NCBI GenBank assembly: GCA_025667525.1
Contig: CM046882.1
Coordinates: 544,248,630-544,312,629 of the forward strand
DNA: 64,000 nt
Reading direction: 5' to 3'
From: Glebionis coronaria
Lineage: Eukaryota; Streptophyta; Magnoliopsida; Asterales; Asteraceae
In this document: positions 46,460 to 57,189 of the stretch, in pieces
How the letters are laid out: every line of letters starts with the position of its first letter
Position numbering within the stretch: the first letter of the stretch is position 1
Program-made: the position numbers and the translations under genes
The notes under the pieces: model-generated
Seen by the model: the letters and a program-made list of their open reading frames with translations, nothing else
What the model was told of the DNA's origin: nothing
The model's database searches: none

Positions 46460-48996
46460 ATCTCCCCCTAAGGGAGGTCGCTCCAAGAAACAAAGTTCTA
46501 AATAGTCTACAACTCGTGATCTATGCTAACTAAGATGTGACCGAGAATTTATTGGGAAAAACGTATTTCCAACAATCTCCCCCTAAGGGAGGTCACATCT
46601 TTTTACAAAATCTTAAACCTAGCATCTATGCTTGAGTCTTCGATCTTGTTCTTGTAAATATGCTTGATGTGATCTTTGACTTTAGTCTTGAGCATGTTTC
46701 CTTGCCTTGACCTTGTGCATTCTTCACTTGTGATATTTGCCTCTTCGTGACTTCATGTTCCACATACTTATACTTTTAAATTCTTGAAAGCTTCAGAGTT
46801 TGATACAGCGGAAGACTTGACCTTCAGGCTTTCTTGAATTTCTTGAAGTACTATTTGTATGTAGTACAAGCATGTGGTGACGACTTCTTCTGGATTGTAC
46901 ACCGCAATGCCACCTTCTTGTTACGCTGCATAAGACAGTTAGCAACAAAACAATATACACAGATGAAATGGACTTGAACATTTCATTCTAATTCGGTAGC
47001 AATTTACCTCCGGTCGGTGAAGACCGTTGGACGATATTAAATATCGTACTTGTGGCAGGTAGTTTCAATAAAGAACCTCCTTGACAAGATTTCGCGGGTA
47101 AACCCGTTCTCTTTACTCGACCATCCAAAGCTGACTGCGAACGTAAAGAGTGGATCATTTGGATAATATTATCCGCATGATTTGAAGCCGTCAATTCATG
47201 TTCCTGGAACAAGTGAAGTTCAATTAAGAACCGCACCATCGTTGCTTTCCAGTTGTCACTAGCTTGATTCATATAGAATCTTGCAAGTTACCTACCAAGT
47301 GCTGTTTGATGTTAACACTAGAAGGATTTCCATTCGTCACTATGAATACTTAATAGTATTACTCTAAATGTTCTGGCAAGATCACTAAGATATTGCGTAG
47401 AGGCCTGGAACGAGTTTAAATTCATTTAAGAATTAAACCACTGTTGCTTTCCAGTTATCACAAGTTTGATTCATAAAGAATCGCACAAGTCACCTACCAT
47501 GAGCTTTTTGATATTCGCTCAAGAAGGATTTCCATCTTCATTGTAAATACTTTCGTATTACTCGGATGTTCAGGCAAGATCATGAAGATTTTGCGTAGGA
47601 CTCTTAAGATCTTTCTTACTTTTCACAGTGTGTGAAGAAGCAAGGAAATATGAAAGTGTGTCCTAATGAGATATTTGATGATCTCAAATGGCTCTAGACT
47701 CGATCGTGCATTTTGGATTTTTAGTGATCGGAGGCTGGAGAGGAGTGCCACCTTTTCAATACCAATTTATTCGGAGTGAATAAATCAATAGATAATGTGT
47801 TGATCTCCGTGTGATTAAAACAAATACCTTTTGAGAGATATTTGAGTTAGCTGGGAAGGGTTGTGCATTGCATCACTGGGTCCATGACGTCTTTCTTCAA
47901 TATCGAGAATCATTAACAAAAATGATCTCAATAGCATATGTATTGACCCGGTTTCTACCTAAAGTTGTAAGGAGGGCTTCTTTCTTTACACCCTTTATCT
48001 TTAAAATTCTTTTTCATTCTTCAACCCCTTCAATGCTTACCAATACGTCATCACTAGCACCTTGTTGTGATTGTTCCAGTGCTAACTTAAGTACTTGGTC
48101 GACATTCAGCTACGTTCACAATCTTTCTCCATCTTTCCTAAGGACTACTATTTCTAGCTATGGAATGTCCTTGGGAAGATTCCTCCGGTTCTAGAGAAAT
48201 CATTGGACTTTAACCTATCCTACCATCCTTATGTCACCACAATCTTCACCGTCGTGAATAGAGATGTTTTGGGTAAGTGTATGTCACCATGAAATCCATT
48301 TTGAAGTGCAAATCCATTTTGCTCCCCCTTAACATATGCTACGATATCCGAAAACATTTTGCACATGTCGGGATGAGCTATCACGTTAAGTCAAACCATT
48401 TATGATTGATCATATCCCATATTAAATCACATTTTCTCCCCCATATTAAAAATATTAATCGAATCGATGTTTTTAATATCAATTGATTTAATAGCATTTT
48501 AAGAAAATTTGGGAAGAAAAATGCAAGTCCAATTATCTTCATGAATTACACAAGCTCCCCCTCAAATTAATGAGGGTGTGCTGAAACGTAATTTAAATAC
48601 CTTTTAAACACAAGTGTAAGGTATTTATCACGTGCAAAGATCATATATGATAATGAATTCACAAGACTAACAATTTACGAGGTAGGACCTGAATGATGGA
48701 GAACATCATATGAAAGATTCACATGGTTCTTGTTCACGAATGTTGGTCTCCTCGTCACGTTCCCGAGAAAATTAATTCCCGTTGTTGAGTCAAAGCTTTC
48801 CGGTGAAATGCTTGACTTGATTATGAAAAGCGGGTTGCTATCTGAAATAATAGCAAACCATTTTGAGCATGTTTTAAAATCATTTGAACTTCTGCTCGAA
48901 CTTTATTTACAACCCCGTGTCATTATTGAATGACATTTCTAGGTTCGTAAATATTATCGATTCCAGAAGACATGCTCGTTTTATCAAAACATTTTT
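46460..48996 (-). other. 3' noncoding region of D
   Basis: Homologous to A 36805-38937 and A 30940-31165. Purine tracts (as CTCCCCC on the plus strand) lie at 46461, about 46571, 48329, 48431 and 48553. The stretch 46440-46600 contains a partial second copy of the LTR border (TTTCCAACAATCTCCCCCTAA). The ORF at 47868-48194 is only the mirror of a similar non-gene ORF in A. Confidence 0.7.
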
Positions 48997-49057
48997 GAAC
49001 ACACAATTTTGAAAGATTTAGAAAAACCTTTTGAGAAATTCTCGAAAAATTGTGTTC
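48997..49057 (-). other. Hairpin conserved between D and A
   Basis: On the minus strand GAACACAATTTT pairs with AAAATTGTGTGTTC, with an inner AATTTCTC / TAAATCTTTC loop region. A 36805-36863 has the same inner sequence but a different, still paired, outer stem (GTATGATA with TATCATAC). Confidence 0.75.
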
Positions 49058-49076
49058 AAAGTTTTGAAAAACAATT

Positions 49077-49948
49077 ACTTGAGCTTAAGATGTTGAATAT
49101 CTTAAAAGCGAGCTCAAGTCCGAGAAGTTGTGAACTTCCCGTTGTTAAGGATAAGTTACCATCGGCGATAAACTTTCCTTTTATCTGAAGGACGAGTCCT
49201 AAGCTGACATTTACTTAGAAGTCGTTTTTCATGAGCTTGAAAACTTTGACTGTTTTAACGGAAAGCTCATGACCGAGAAAGGTTAATTTCTCGTTATGAG
49301 GAAAAGTTCTCTTATTTAAAAGATACACTTTCCTTTCTGAGCTTAAAACTTCGAATGTTTTAATACAAGCTCATGACCGAGAAAGGTGAATTTCTCGTTA
49401 AGAGGATAAGTTATCATAAAAGATAATCTTTCCTTTATTTTAAGTTCGAGTTACAGTCTGACATTTAACTGTAAGTCATATACACGAGCTTAAAACCTTT
49501 GAATGGTTTTAATGTAAGCTCGTGTCCGAGAAAATTTAATTTCTCGTTGTAAGGATAAGTTTATCATCGGCGATAAACTTTCCTTTATTTGAAGAACGGG
49601 TTACCATCTGATATTTAATGATAAACCACTTACACGAGCTTAAAACCTTTGAATGGTTTTAGGATAAGCTCGTGTCCAAGAAAACTTAATTTCTTGTTAA
49701 GAGGGTAAGTTATCGTTGCGTGGATAAACTTCCCTGTCTCTGAAGTCCGGGTCGTCGTCTGTCATTTAACGAGGAGCCATAGTGCATGAGCTTAAAAACT
49801 TGGAATGTTTTTGATATAAGCTCATGCCCGAGAAAAATGAATTTCTCGTTTTTAGGATAAGTCATCATCGGGATGAACTTTCCTGTTTTTAGAGATCGAG
49901 TTACAGTCTGTTATGTGACTGTAAGTCCTTGTTTGCAGCTTAACCATG
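49077..49948 (-). repeat. Tandem array of covarying hairpins in D
   Basis: About six units of 120-160 bp. Each unit has up to four hairpins: h1 such as CACGAGCTT with AAGCTCGTG (inner AAAACC with GGTTTT); h2 such as CGAGAAA with TTTCTCG; h3 such as GATAAGTTTATC with GATAAACTTTCC; h4 such as TTACAGTC with GACTGTAA. Units start at about 49077, 49229, 49337, 49483, 49633 and 49783. Stem bases change between units but pairing is kept. No coding capacity. It occupies the place where pol lies in A. Confidence 0.88.
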
Positions 49949-49993
49949 AATCCCCTGAGACATTTGTTTCTCTGATATCTGCTTCTTCAGCAA

Positions 49994-52138
49994 CTAAACT
50001 CTAAGAGTGTCCTTAGTTGAACGGTATACAACGATTGGACCGCTTCGTTCTTTTGGAACATCAACTTTGGTACCTGCATTCTCATTAGGAGTTTGTATAC
50101 TTTTGCATGGGTTAGAGATATCTATTTTAGAAGCACGTGGGGGTTCACGGTTTTCTTTTCTTGTGTCAGAGGTGGCCTGAGGAGATGATTCACTTGTCTT
50201 AGTTGGCAAACGTTTCCTTTTATAGAAAATCTTAAGTTCAGGCTTAAGTGATGTATCATCCTTTGCAATTTCCTCCCTAGTAGTCTTCGTAGAATCAGAG
50301 ACTATCCTAATTAAAGGGCACTCGTTTCCTACAAGAGTGAAAGTTCTACCAGTGGGGCGCCACACTTTACCAACGGGTTTGATTTTTGCAACCCACTGGG
50401 ATTTAAGTCTAGCACGGGAGTTCACCTCATTAAGCAATTTTTTGATACAGGAGTCATGATTTGCCGTAAAGACACATTTTCTACATGTTTTACAAGTAGC
50501 ATATTTAATGTCCGAGTAATTCCTAGATGATTGATCGACGCTCCTAGGAGATGACATGCTACAGTTAGCAGTGTTGGGTAATCTAGAAGGCATCTGACTA
50601 GGTTGGACATTGCTATCTCTTACATGTGTCTTTTGAATAGCTTCCCTTTGACCAAAATCATGGCGCACATCAGTTGAACTAGTTCTAGACGTGTTCATTG
50701 AACTATTCTTAGAGGAACTAGGGGCAATCATGTGATGAGGTCTTGCTAAAACTGATTTAGTCACATTAGGCCTAGTTGGTGGAGTGACTGTTCTAGAAAT
50801 ATGTCCCAAATCAACTTGGGAGGCAAACCGCAGTCTCGAGGATTGGGGTCGCTCGGATCTAAATGCAGTAGGTTGTCTGACAATCGGTTGTCTGACGAAC
50901 TGATTTGTAGGCGGTTTCCCCAAGATTGATGGTTTTTCAAGCTTAGTGTCCACACTAGGTCCTTTACTTTTCCTTAACTCGTTTTTCAACGCAGCTATAG
51001 CAAAAACCTTTTCCTGTACTTGGGCCTTTAAAGTTTCATTCTCTTTGAGCAAGTTATCTTGGGATGCCAACTTAGATTCAAGCAGTTGAATTTGTTTCAA
51101 AAGATTATCCTTTTCAGCTTTAGAATCTAGAACAGTTTGATCCAATTTTCTTTCAAGAACAACGTTTGACTTTTCAAGTTTTTCAAAGTATGTTTCAAAT
51201 TTGTCCGTTTTCTTAGAAAATTCTAGTTTGGCATCCTCAAGATCTTTTGATTGTTGAGCTACGATCGTTTCGAGCTCTTTAATCTTGGAATCAGAATCAG
51301 TTAACGAAGCAGTTATAATACAATTATCATGATGTACTATAGCATTCTGAACAATCTCTCCCCAATTATGACTTACATCAGATGAATCAGAAGTGGTATT
51401 GCTATCACTCGTTTCCATCCCATGTTTGTCATAATTAGGTTCAGAATTCTCAATATGCGGCATATCATCAGCATATACATCATAAACAACATTACATTGT
51501 ACCATGTTTGCAGGCTCTGCGTCATAAATGGGTAAGGTGTCATCAAGAGAAATCTCGTGAACATTCCCTGACGTGCCACTGGCATCATGTTGTCCTCCTG
51601 ATTCTGTGCTCTTGGCATCGTTAGGCTCCAAGTTTTCAACCGTATGACCAGTTTTCTCTTGCATCGAAGAGTCTTGCACTCCATTATCATACCCTTGCTG
51701 AAGTCGAGATCTTTCATAAATCGAAGACGAGACCGAGGTCATGAGTTTCAATATTGTATCACGAAAAACTCGAAGCTCGGTATGTGTATCTCGAAGAAAT
51801 GATTGGCAAAGCATCGAACTTTCAGACTTGATGATATTAAATTGGAGGAAAGGCGTGAGTTGTGTCACAAGAGCCTTATAAGCAATTGCCGATGCAGAGT
51901 GATTAAAGTTGCCACGGTTGAGTTGCTCGGCGAGTTCGGTTAAAGTGGTGAAAATTGAGTCGATGAATATATGACGATCTAGTCCAAAGATTGTCACAAA
52001 TTCGCTTCCTCCTTGAAGCCGTGAAAGAGTAACAAGATGATATTAAAGCAATTGAAATGAATTTATACCACTTTCTCTAACTTTGTCTTGCATTCGATGC
52101 AAATCTCCCTCTTTAAGTGTCGAATTGAACGAATCCAT
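49994..52138 (-). CDS. Gag-linker-type coiled-coil protein of D
   Basis: The long frame is 51997-49994 (about 667 codons), but its first codon is GTG. A better model starts at ATG 52138 (MDSFNSTLKEGDLHRMQ), splices from 52069 to 52011 (57-nt intron, GT..AG) and stays in phase, giving 695 aa. Helical N-terminal region, Asp/Ser-rich middle, leucine heptads near 51240-50950 (coiled coil), and a C-terminal cysteine motif (CKTCRKCVFTANHDSC) with PTGRTFTLVG and CPLIR, shared with the linker of A. It lacks the capsid region and zinc knuckle of the first half of Gag in A. It may join particles made by a relative. The intron is predicted only. Confidence 0.75.
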
Positions 52139-53512
52139 TGAAAATCGAGGAAAGATAAAGAAAAAATGATGTGGATGTTTCTTAGTCTTATCAAATAAAT
52201 CCCGTCACCTTGCCACGATATTCCAGAGTCCAATTATATATAAGATAGCTTAATATAAAATTTTTTTAAAATTTATGTAAATATATCTAAATTTATAACA
52301 AAATTTGTTATATTGAAAAATTGCCAAATATTGCAATAAGCCCAAATACAAAAAAAGAACAACCATGGTCCAAAATATGAGTTAACCAAAAGCTAAGATA
52401 TATAAATATTTATTTAAACGCTAATAAGTGAAATATCTTAATCCTTAATATAAAACAATTCGATGCTAAATATAAAAAACAAATAATAGAAAAATAAGAA
52501 AATAAAATAATAAAAAATGTGACACCAGTCAAAACACGTGGGTGATAGGGCTGATACGTGGTGCAACTAATCCTAATACCTAATTTCTAGTAACCTCCGC
52601 CCAACTTATTTACTCCTCTCTTTAACTCCTTCGTCTCTCTTATTCTTATCTCACAAACGCAGCCACCAATTTTCTCTCCGCCCCCAATTGTCACAGCCTC
52701 AAATACTTTAAATCTTCTCAAAACGCACAGATCATATAACCACACGAATCTCATCAATCATTCAAGTTACCATCAAGGCTCATCTTACTCATACCCAATA
52801 AAAAAAATCAAACACTTCTTCAATCGATCGAACGAAAGTCTTCAACACACGTCTTCAAGATCTTGTTAAGAGGTCTCGGGTAAGGTTTTTGATGTTGTTT
52901 AATCTTGAGAGTTGTCAAATCTTTCTACCATCTGTCGCGTCATTCTGTCGAGAGGGTGTGAGGGTCGAGAGGGTGTGAGGGTCGAGAGGGTGTGAGGGTC
53001 GATGGGTGAATCTGAAAAGATTGAGGGAGTTGAGTGATATTCTGATGCGTCTTGGGTGTAAGTGTGTTGAGTCGAGGGATATTCGAGTCTTTGGTGTGTG
53101 TGGGTGTAAGTGTGTTGAGTCGAGGGATATTCTAGTCTTGGGTTGAGTCAAGGGTGTGTTTGTTTGAGTCTGGTTTCGAGAGGTGTGAGTGTGAGTGTAT
53201 TGGGTGGGTTTACTGTTAAGGGTGTCGTGAGTTGGTGGTTGTGGGTATGATGGGTGTGAGAGTGTCGGGGTGAGAGGGTGTGACGGTTTGAGAGTAGGCG
53301 AGGGTGTTTGAGTCAGTGAAGATGACGAGGCGAGAGTCTTTGATCAATGTTTTTCGAGAGTCGAGTCTTGTTGTTTTGTTTTGATGTCGAGAGTGGAGTT
53401 GTTTTTCGTGTCAGTTTTTGGGGGAGGGTGTTGTGAAGAGAGACGAGGGCGTGTTTTGGAATTAAGGTTGTGGAGTCGAAAATTAGACTGTTATGTTTGA
53501 AATGGTTGCTTC
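52139..53512 (-). other. Leader of D, part next to the ORF
   Basis: No gene. 52250-52520 is very AT-rich. 52620-52870 on the minus strand looks like purine-rich leader. 52940-53010 has GAGGGTGTGAGGGTC three times, and 53040-53150 has a duplicated block of about 55 bp (GAGTCGAGGGATATTC). Confidence 0.6.
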
Positions 53513-53514
53513 GT

Positions 53515-53800
53515 TCGGAAGAGTTCCGAATCGGAACTTGTTCGTTCGGAACAGTTTCGTTCGGAACTTGTTCGTTCGGAACTTTTTCGTTCGGAACTTT
53601 TTCGTTCGGAACTTGTTCATTCGGAACTTGTTCGTTCGGAACTTGTTCGTTCGGAACTTGTTTCGTTCGGAACTTGTTTCGTTCGGAACTTGTTTCGTTC
53701 GGAACTTGTTTCGTTCGGAACTTGTTTCGTTCGGAACTTGTTTCGTTCGGAACTTGTTTCGTTCGGAACTTGTTTCGTTCGGAACTTGTTTCGTTCACCC
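53515..53800 (-). repeat. GTTCCGAAC array in the leader of D
   Basis: About seventeen copies of the core (CGGAAC on the plus strand) in units of 15 and then 16 bp (TTCGTTCGGAACTTG). In the sense of D the core is GTTCCGAAC, containing TTCCGAA as in both arrays of A. The ORFs across it are translations of the repeat. Confidence 0.93.
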
Positions 53801-54460
53801 GAAACTAGATGAAGCGGACCTTGATATTTTTGAAAAACAGACCAAATTTATAAAGGACTGATATTTTTGATGAAGCGGACAGATATGATGAAGACCTTGA
53901 TGATAAAGGACTGTAGGACAGTTAGATTTGGACAAAATTGACAGTTGACCAAAACTGAAAAACAGACCAAAAAGAGAAACCCAGAAATGATGAAAACTGA
54001 TAAACGGATAAGCGAAAAACAGATTAAAAAAAATTTATATAAAAATCTGATTATAAAAAAAATAAAAAAAAAGTTATATAAAAAAATAAAAAAATAAAAA
54101 AATAAAAAGTTATAGAAAAACTGAATATGAAAAACTGGATAAAACTGAAAATGGATAACCGAAAAATAAATAAATAAAAAATACAAACTTTAAAAGAAAA
54201 AAATGATAAAATTGATAAAAATTTAGAAATTGATAAAATTGATAGATTAAAAACAAAAAAAATTTACAAACTTTTTATAAAAAACACAAACTTTTTATGA
54301 AAAATACAAACTTTTTATGATCTAAAACATAAAAACACAAACTTTTTATAAAAAATACAAACTTTTTTAAAATTTAAGCATGATTAAATCAAAACCCACC
54401 AAAATCAAAAAGAAATAAAAGTAAGAATAAACCAATCAAACCTTGGCTCTTGATACCAAT
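53801..54460 (-). other. Leader of D next to the primer site
   Basis: A-rich on the plus strand, with repeated ACAAACTTTTTATAAAAA near 54260-54370. TTGGTATCAAGAGCC (minus strand, about 54460-54443) abuts the LTR and is the Met-type primer site. Confidence 0.75.
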
Positions 54461-54802
54461 TGAAGGTCTACGAGATCATTGGCCTATTCTATATGATGGA
54501 TTTGATGGATTAAGTTGGTTGATTTAGATGATAAACATAAAGAGATGAAGGAAGGAGATGATGGAGTAGAGAGAGAAAGGAGAGAAAAGGGGAAAATTAG
54601 AGAGAGAAAGTAAAGGTGGAAAATGATTAATGTGTGAAATGAATAATCAACAACCCCTCCTAACATGCTAGGAGGGGATATATATAGCCCACCCTACATG
54701 TGGGCTATATGGACTATACACTAATTAAATAGATCACGAGCCCATTACATAATCGTTGGAGCGACCGATCCTTCATAAATACGTAAAAACGTATTTCTAA
54801 CA
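54461..54802 (-). repeat. 5' LTR of D
   Basis: 342 bp, near-identical to 46115-46459. Hairpin at 54654-54677. Confidence 0.93.
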
Positions 54803-56913
54803 ACTAGATTGATCTCGATTGTCGTTATCGCACCGTGATGTGTCATTTTGGGACATCTTCTTTTTGGAACGTAAATTACTATCGTATTACTGTATTTCCT
54901 TTATTCCTTATGGGTTTGATATATTGGTTGGCGTAACTATAACATAGACGAAGTATAATCAACGATGTGTGCATCGTGGCGGCGAATCATGTGTGTATAT
55001 TATGAAACGTGGTTGAGGCGCGTCGTTATTTACTCGTTGTTTACCATTTTACTCGAATTTAAAGATGCATTTTAAAAATAGACCAGCGTTGTGATCGATC
55101 GCAATAACTTGGAATTTTGTTGGTTTTTGTGTTAATTTTGTAGAGTACGATTTCGAGACTCATCTGAGGCCGATAACAACACTTAGTTGACATACGTATT
55201 CTCGCTTCGTTTATTTCATTTCGTTTTTGCTGTTTCATTATTTTGAATTCGAATACATGACGAGGTCCGGCATTTGTGTGAGTTAAATAAGCATTAAACT
55301 TTGTTGATCGAATGATTTAAACATAAAGTGTTTTACATATTAAATAAATGGTGAATGAAACTTTTGGATTAAAATGACCTATGGTGCGTCTTATCACAAG
55401 TAGAATTTTTATAGAGAATAAATGGATAAAGTGAAATTATTTTTCTTTTAACTTTGGTTGGTAGATCATAATAAGTAATTATTATTACTCGTAAAACCCT
55501 TGTCTTCATATATTAATAATTTAATACTAGAGGCTTGTGATGAATTTGTTAAGAACTTGTTTAATTAAATTTGAGAACCGGAGTTATAAATGAATTTACG
55601 ATACGAATATCGAGTATAGACGGCTTGAGGTTTGGTGTGAATTAATTTTGGGTCAACATAGCAAACTTTTGGCATATTTTGTAATATAGAACATGAGTAG
55701 AAAAATTGGCCACGTATTTTGGAACTAGAGACTTTGTAAAATTGGCTTTATTCTAAACATAAGGTCATGTTATATGCATTGGTATAAACTAGAACTTTTC
55801 ACTCGTTGTAGTAAATAAACTGGGACAAAATCGGAATATACACTTTAAGTGAGAAATTCTAACGCTTGAAAGGAATTATTGAACGTTGATGGAACGTTAT
55901 TTTATTCTGCTGCGAGGTGTGTTAATTTTAAAATTGTTTGATAATGGGCTAAGGATTAAAAGTTGAATTTTATATATTTTAGAATTAATTGAAATAAGCA
56001 TCTTAATTATTTATTATTATTATTATTATTATTATCGAGATTTAAGTGTCGACTAAAATCAGTAAGTTATCCGAGATAATACTACGTGAACCTCGTTAGC
56101 ATCTGAGTCGAGTTGCGTGAATATGATTTAACAAATCAGTTTTAAGAAAGACATGTGTATAATAAGAAGTCAAGGTTAATTTTAAGAGTCAATTGGACTA
56201 GTTTGAGTCGTGTTGGATACGTGTATATATGTGATAAGGTAAGCCGTGATAATAATAACGTAAAACTTTGAAAATTCTTACTATGTACGTTTTTGGTACT
56301 TAAGATATGAACATTAACGAGATTTTGACACAAGTATGGAGATTTTCAAACCTAATGAATTGTCGATTATGATAATTGAGTCACCGCATCTATTAATGTT
56401 AATAATTTCCTAGAGATTAAAATTTTTCTAGAAATAAAAACTTGGTAAAGTTGAAAACTGAAAGGTATAAATTCTTTAATGGTGTAACACAAATTAAAAA
56501 TGTGTAAATGCTCGCTTTTACAAGGTACATGGTAACATTAATTAGAAAATGAAAATGGATTACCCAACACACGCCTACTTGTATAATATTTTATAAAGAT
56601 GTATGTATAATGTTTTGAGTCACGATGGTTCGATCGTACGACATCCCTTCTTTGATTTTGCGAGTCTATATTTGAACTTGGGTAGTAATGGGATTGTTCA
56701 TTTTAATATTGTCTATGGTATGAAACCATTATTATTATATTTATTTTTGGGTTGCTACTTCGCTAGTACTTGATGATGAGGGTATGTCACCCGGTGTATT
56801 TTTTTCCTCTTCATGGACCCCGTAATTTTTCTTCTTTCGGTTAATGGAACCTAAAATTCTGTATTTACTTGAATGATGCTATAAATCTTCATTAAATTGG
56901 TTATTTATTTATA

Positions 56914-57189
56914 TTGAACAAAAGCGAGGAGGCGAAGCCGCTTTACCAAATTGTAGAGGTGAAAGAACTCGATCTTCCTGGTGAAATTGTTTCTATTCGA
57001 CCAAGTGATAATTCTCCTCTCCCCGTATACCCTTGGTGGAATGTGTGTGCAACTCGAGACGATGGGAATTATGATCGTTGTTTTATTTTTGACGCTTGTG
57101 TTGATATTCAATTTTTACTCCATGTATTCGTAGATCGTTGTTGTTATCCCGAGACTTTTGTCATATATTCAAAGTATTTTCATTTCTAA
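56914..57189 (+). CDS. Unrecognised open stretch in C
   Basis: Starting at a TTG with no good ATG, it encodes about 91 codons with ordinary, non-repetitive composition (LYQIVEVKELDLPGEIVSIR, YPWWNVCATRDDG). It shows no retrotransposon motif. It could be an exon-like fragment captured by C or a decayed part of its polyprotein. Evidence for expression is nil. Confidence 0.2.
   Translation: MNKSEEAKPLYQIVEVKELDLPGEIVSIRPSDNSPLPVYPWWNVCATRDDGNYDRCFIFDACVDIQFLLHVFVDRCCYPETFVIYSKYFHF

Larger units (their letters stand above)
46115..54802 (-). mobile_element. Pol-less LTR element D, relative of A
   Basis: LTRs 54461-54802 (5') and 46115-46459 (3'), flanked by ACTAG (46110-46114 and 54803-54807). 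Minus-strand order: 5' LTR, primer site, 2.3-kb leader with a GTTCCGAAC array, one Gag-linker-type ORF, hairpin array, conserved 3' noncoding region, polypurine tract, 3' LTR. No protease, integrase, RT or RNase H motif is found, so it must use enzymes from a relative. The LTRs differ mainly by a small indel, so it is young. Confidence 0.93.

Noticed and set aside
37225..48194. A conserved protein of about 108-127 aa found twice (37225-37608 minus, 47868-48194 plus)
   Set aside because: Both lie antisense in the homologous 3' noncoding regions of A and D; the lengths differ and the conservation is at DNA level. It deserves only a codon-substitution test.
53313..53861. Repeat proteins on both strands (NETSSERNKF and FVRNLFRSEL types)
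   Set aside because: They are translations of the 15/16-bp repeat of D; the 16-bp period cycles all frames.
46138..54666. Identical 60-aa ORFs at 46138-46320 and 54484-54666
   Set aside because: They lie inside the two LTR copies of D and are identical only because the LTRs are.
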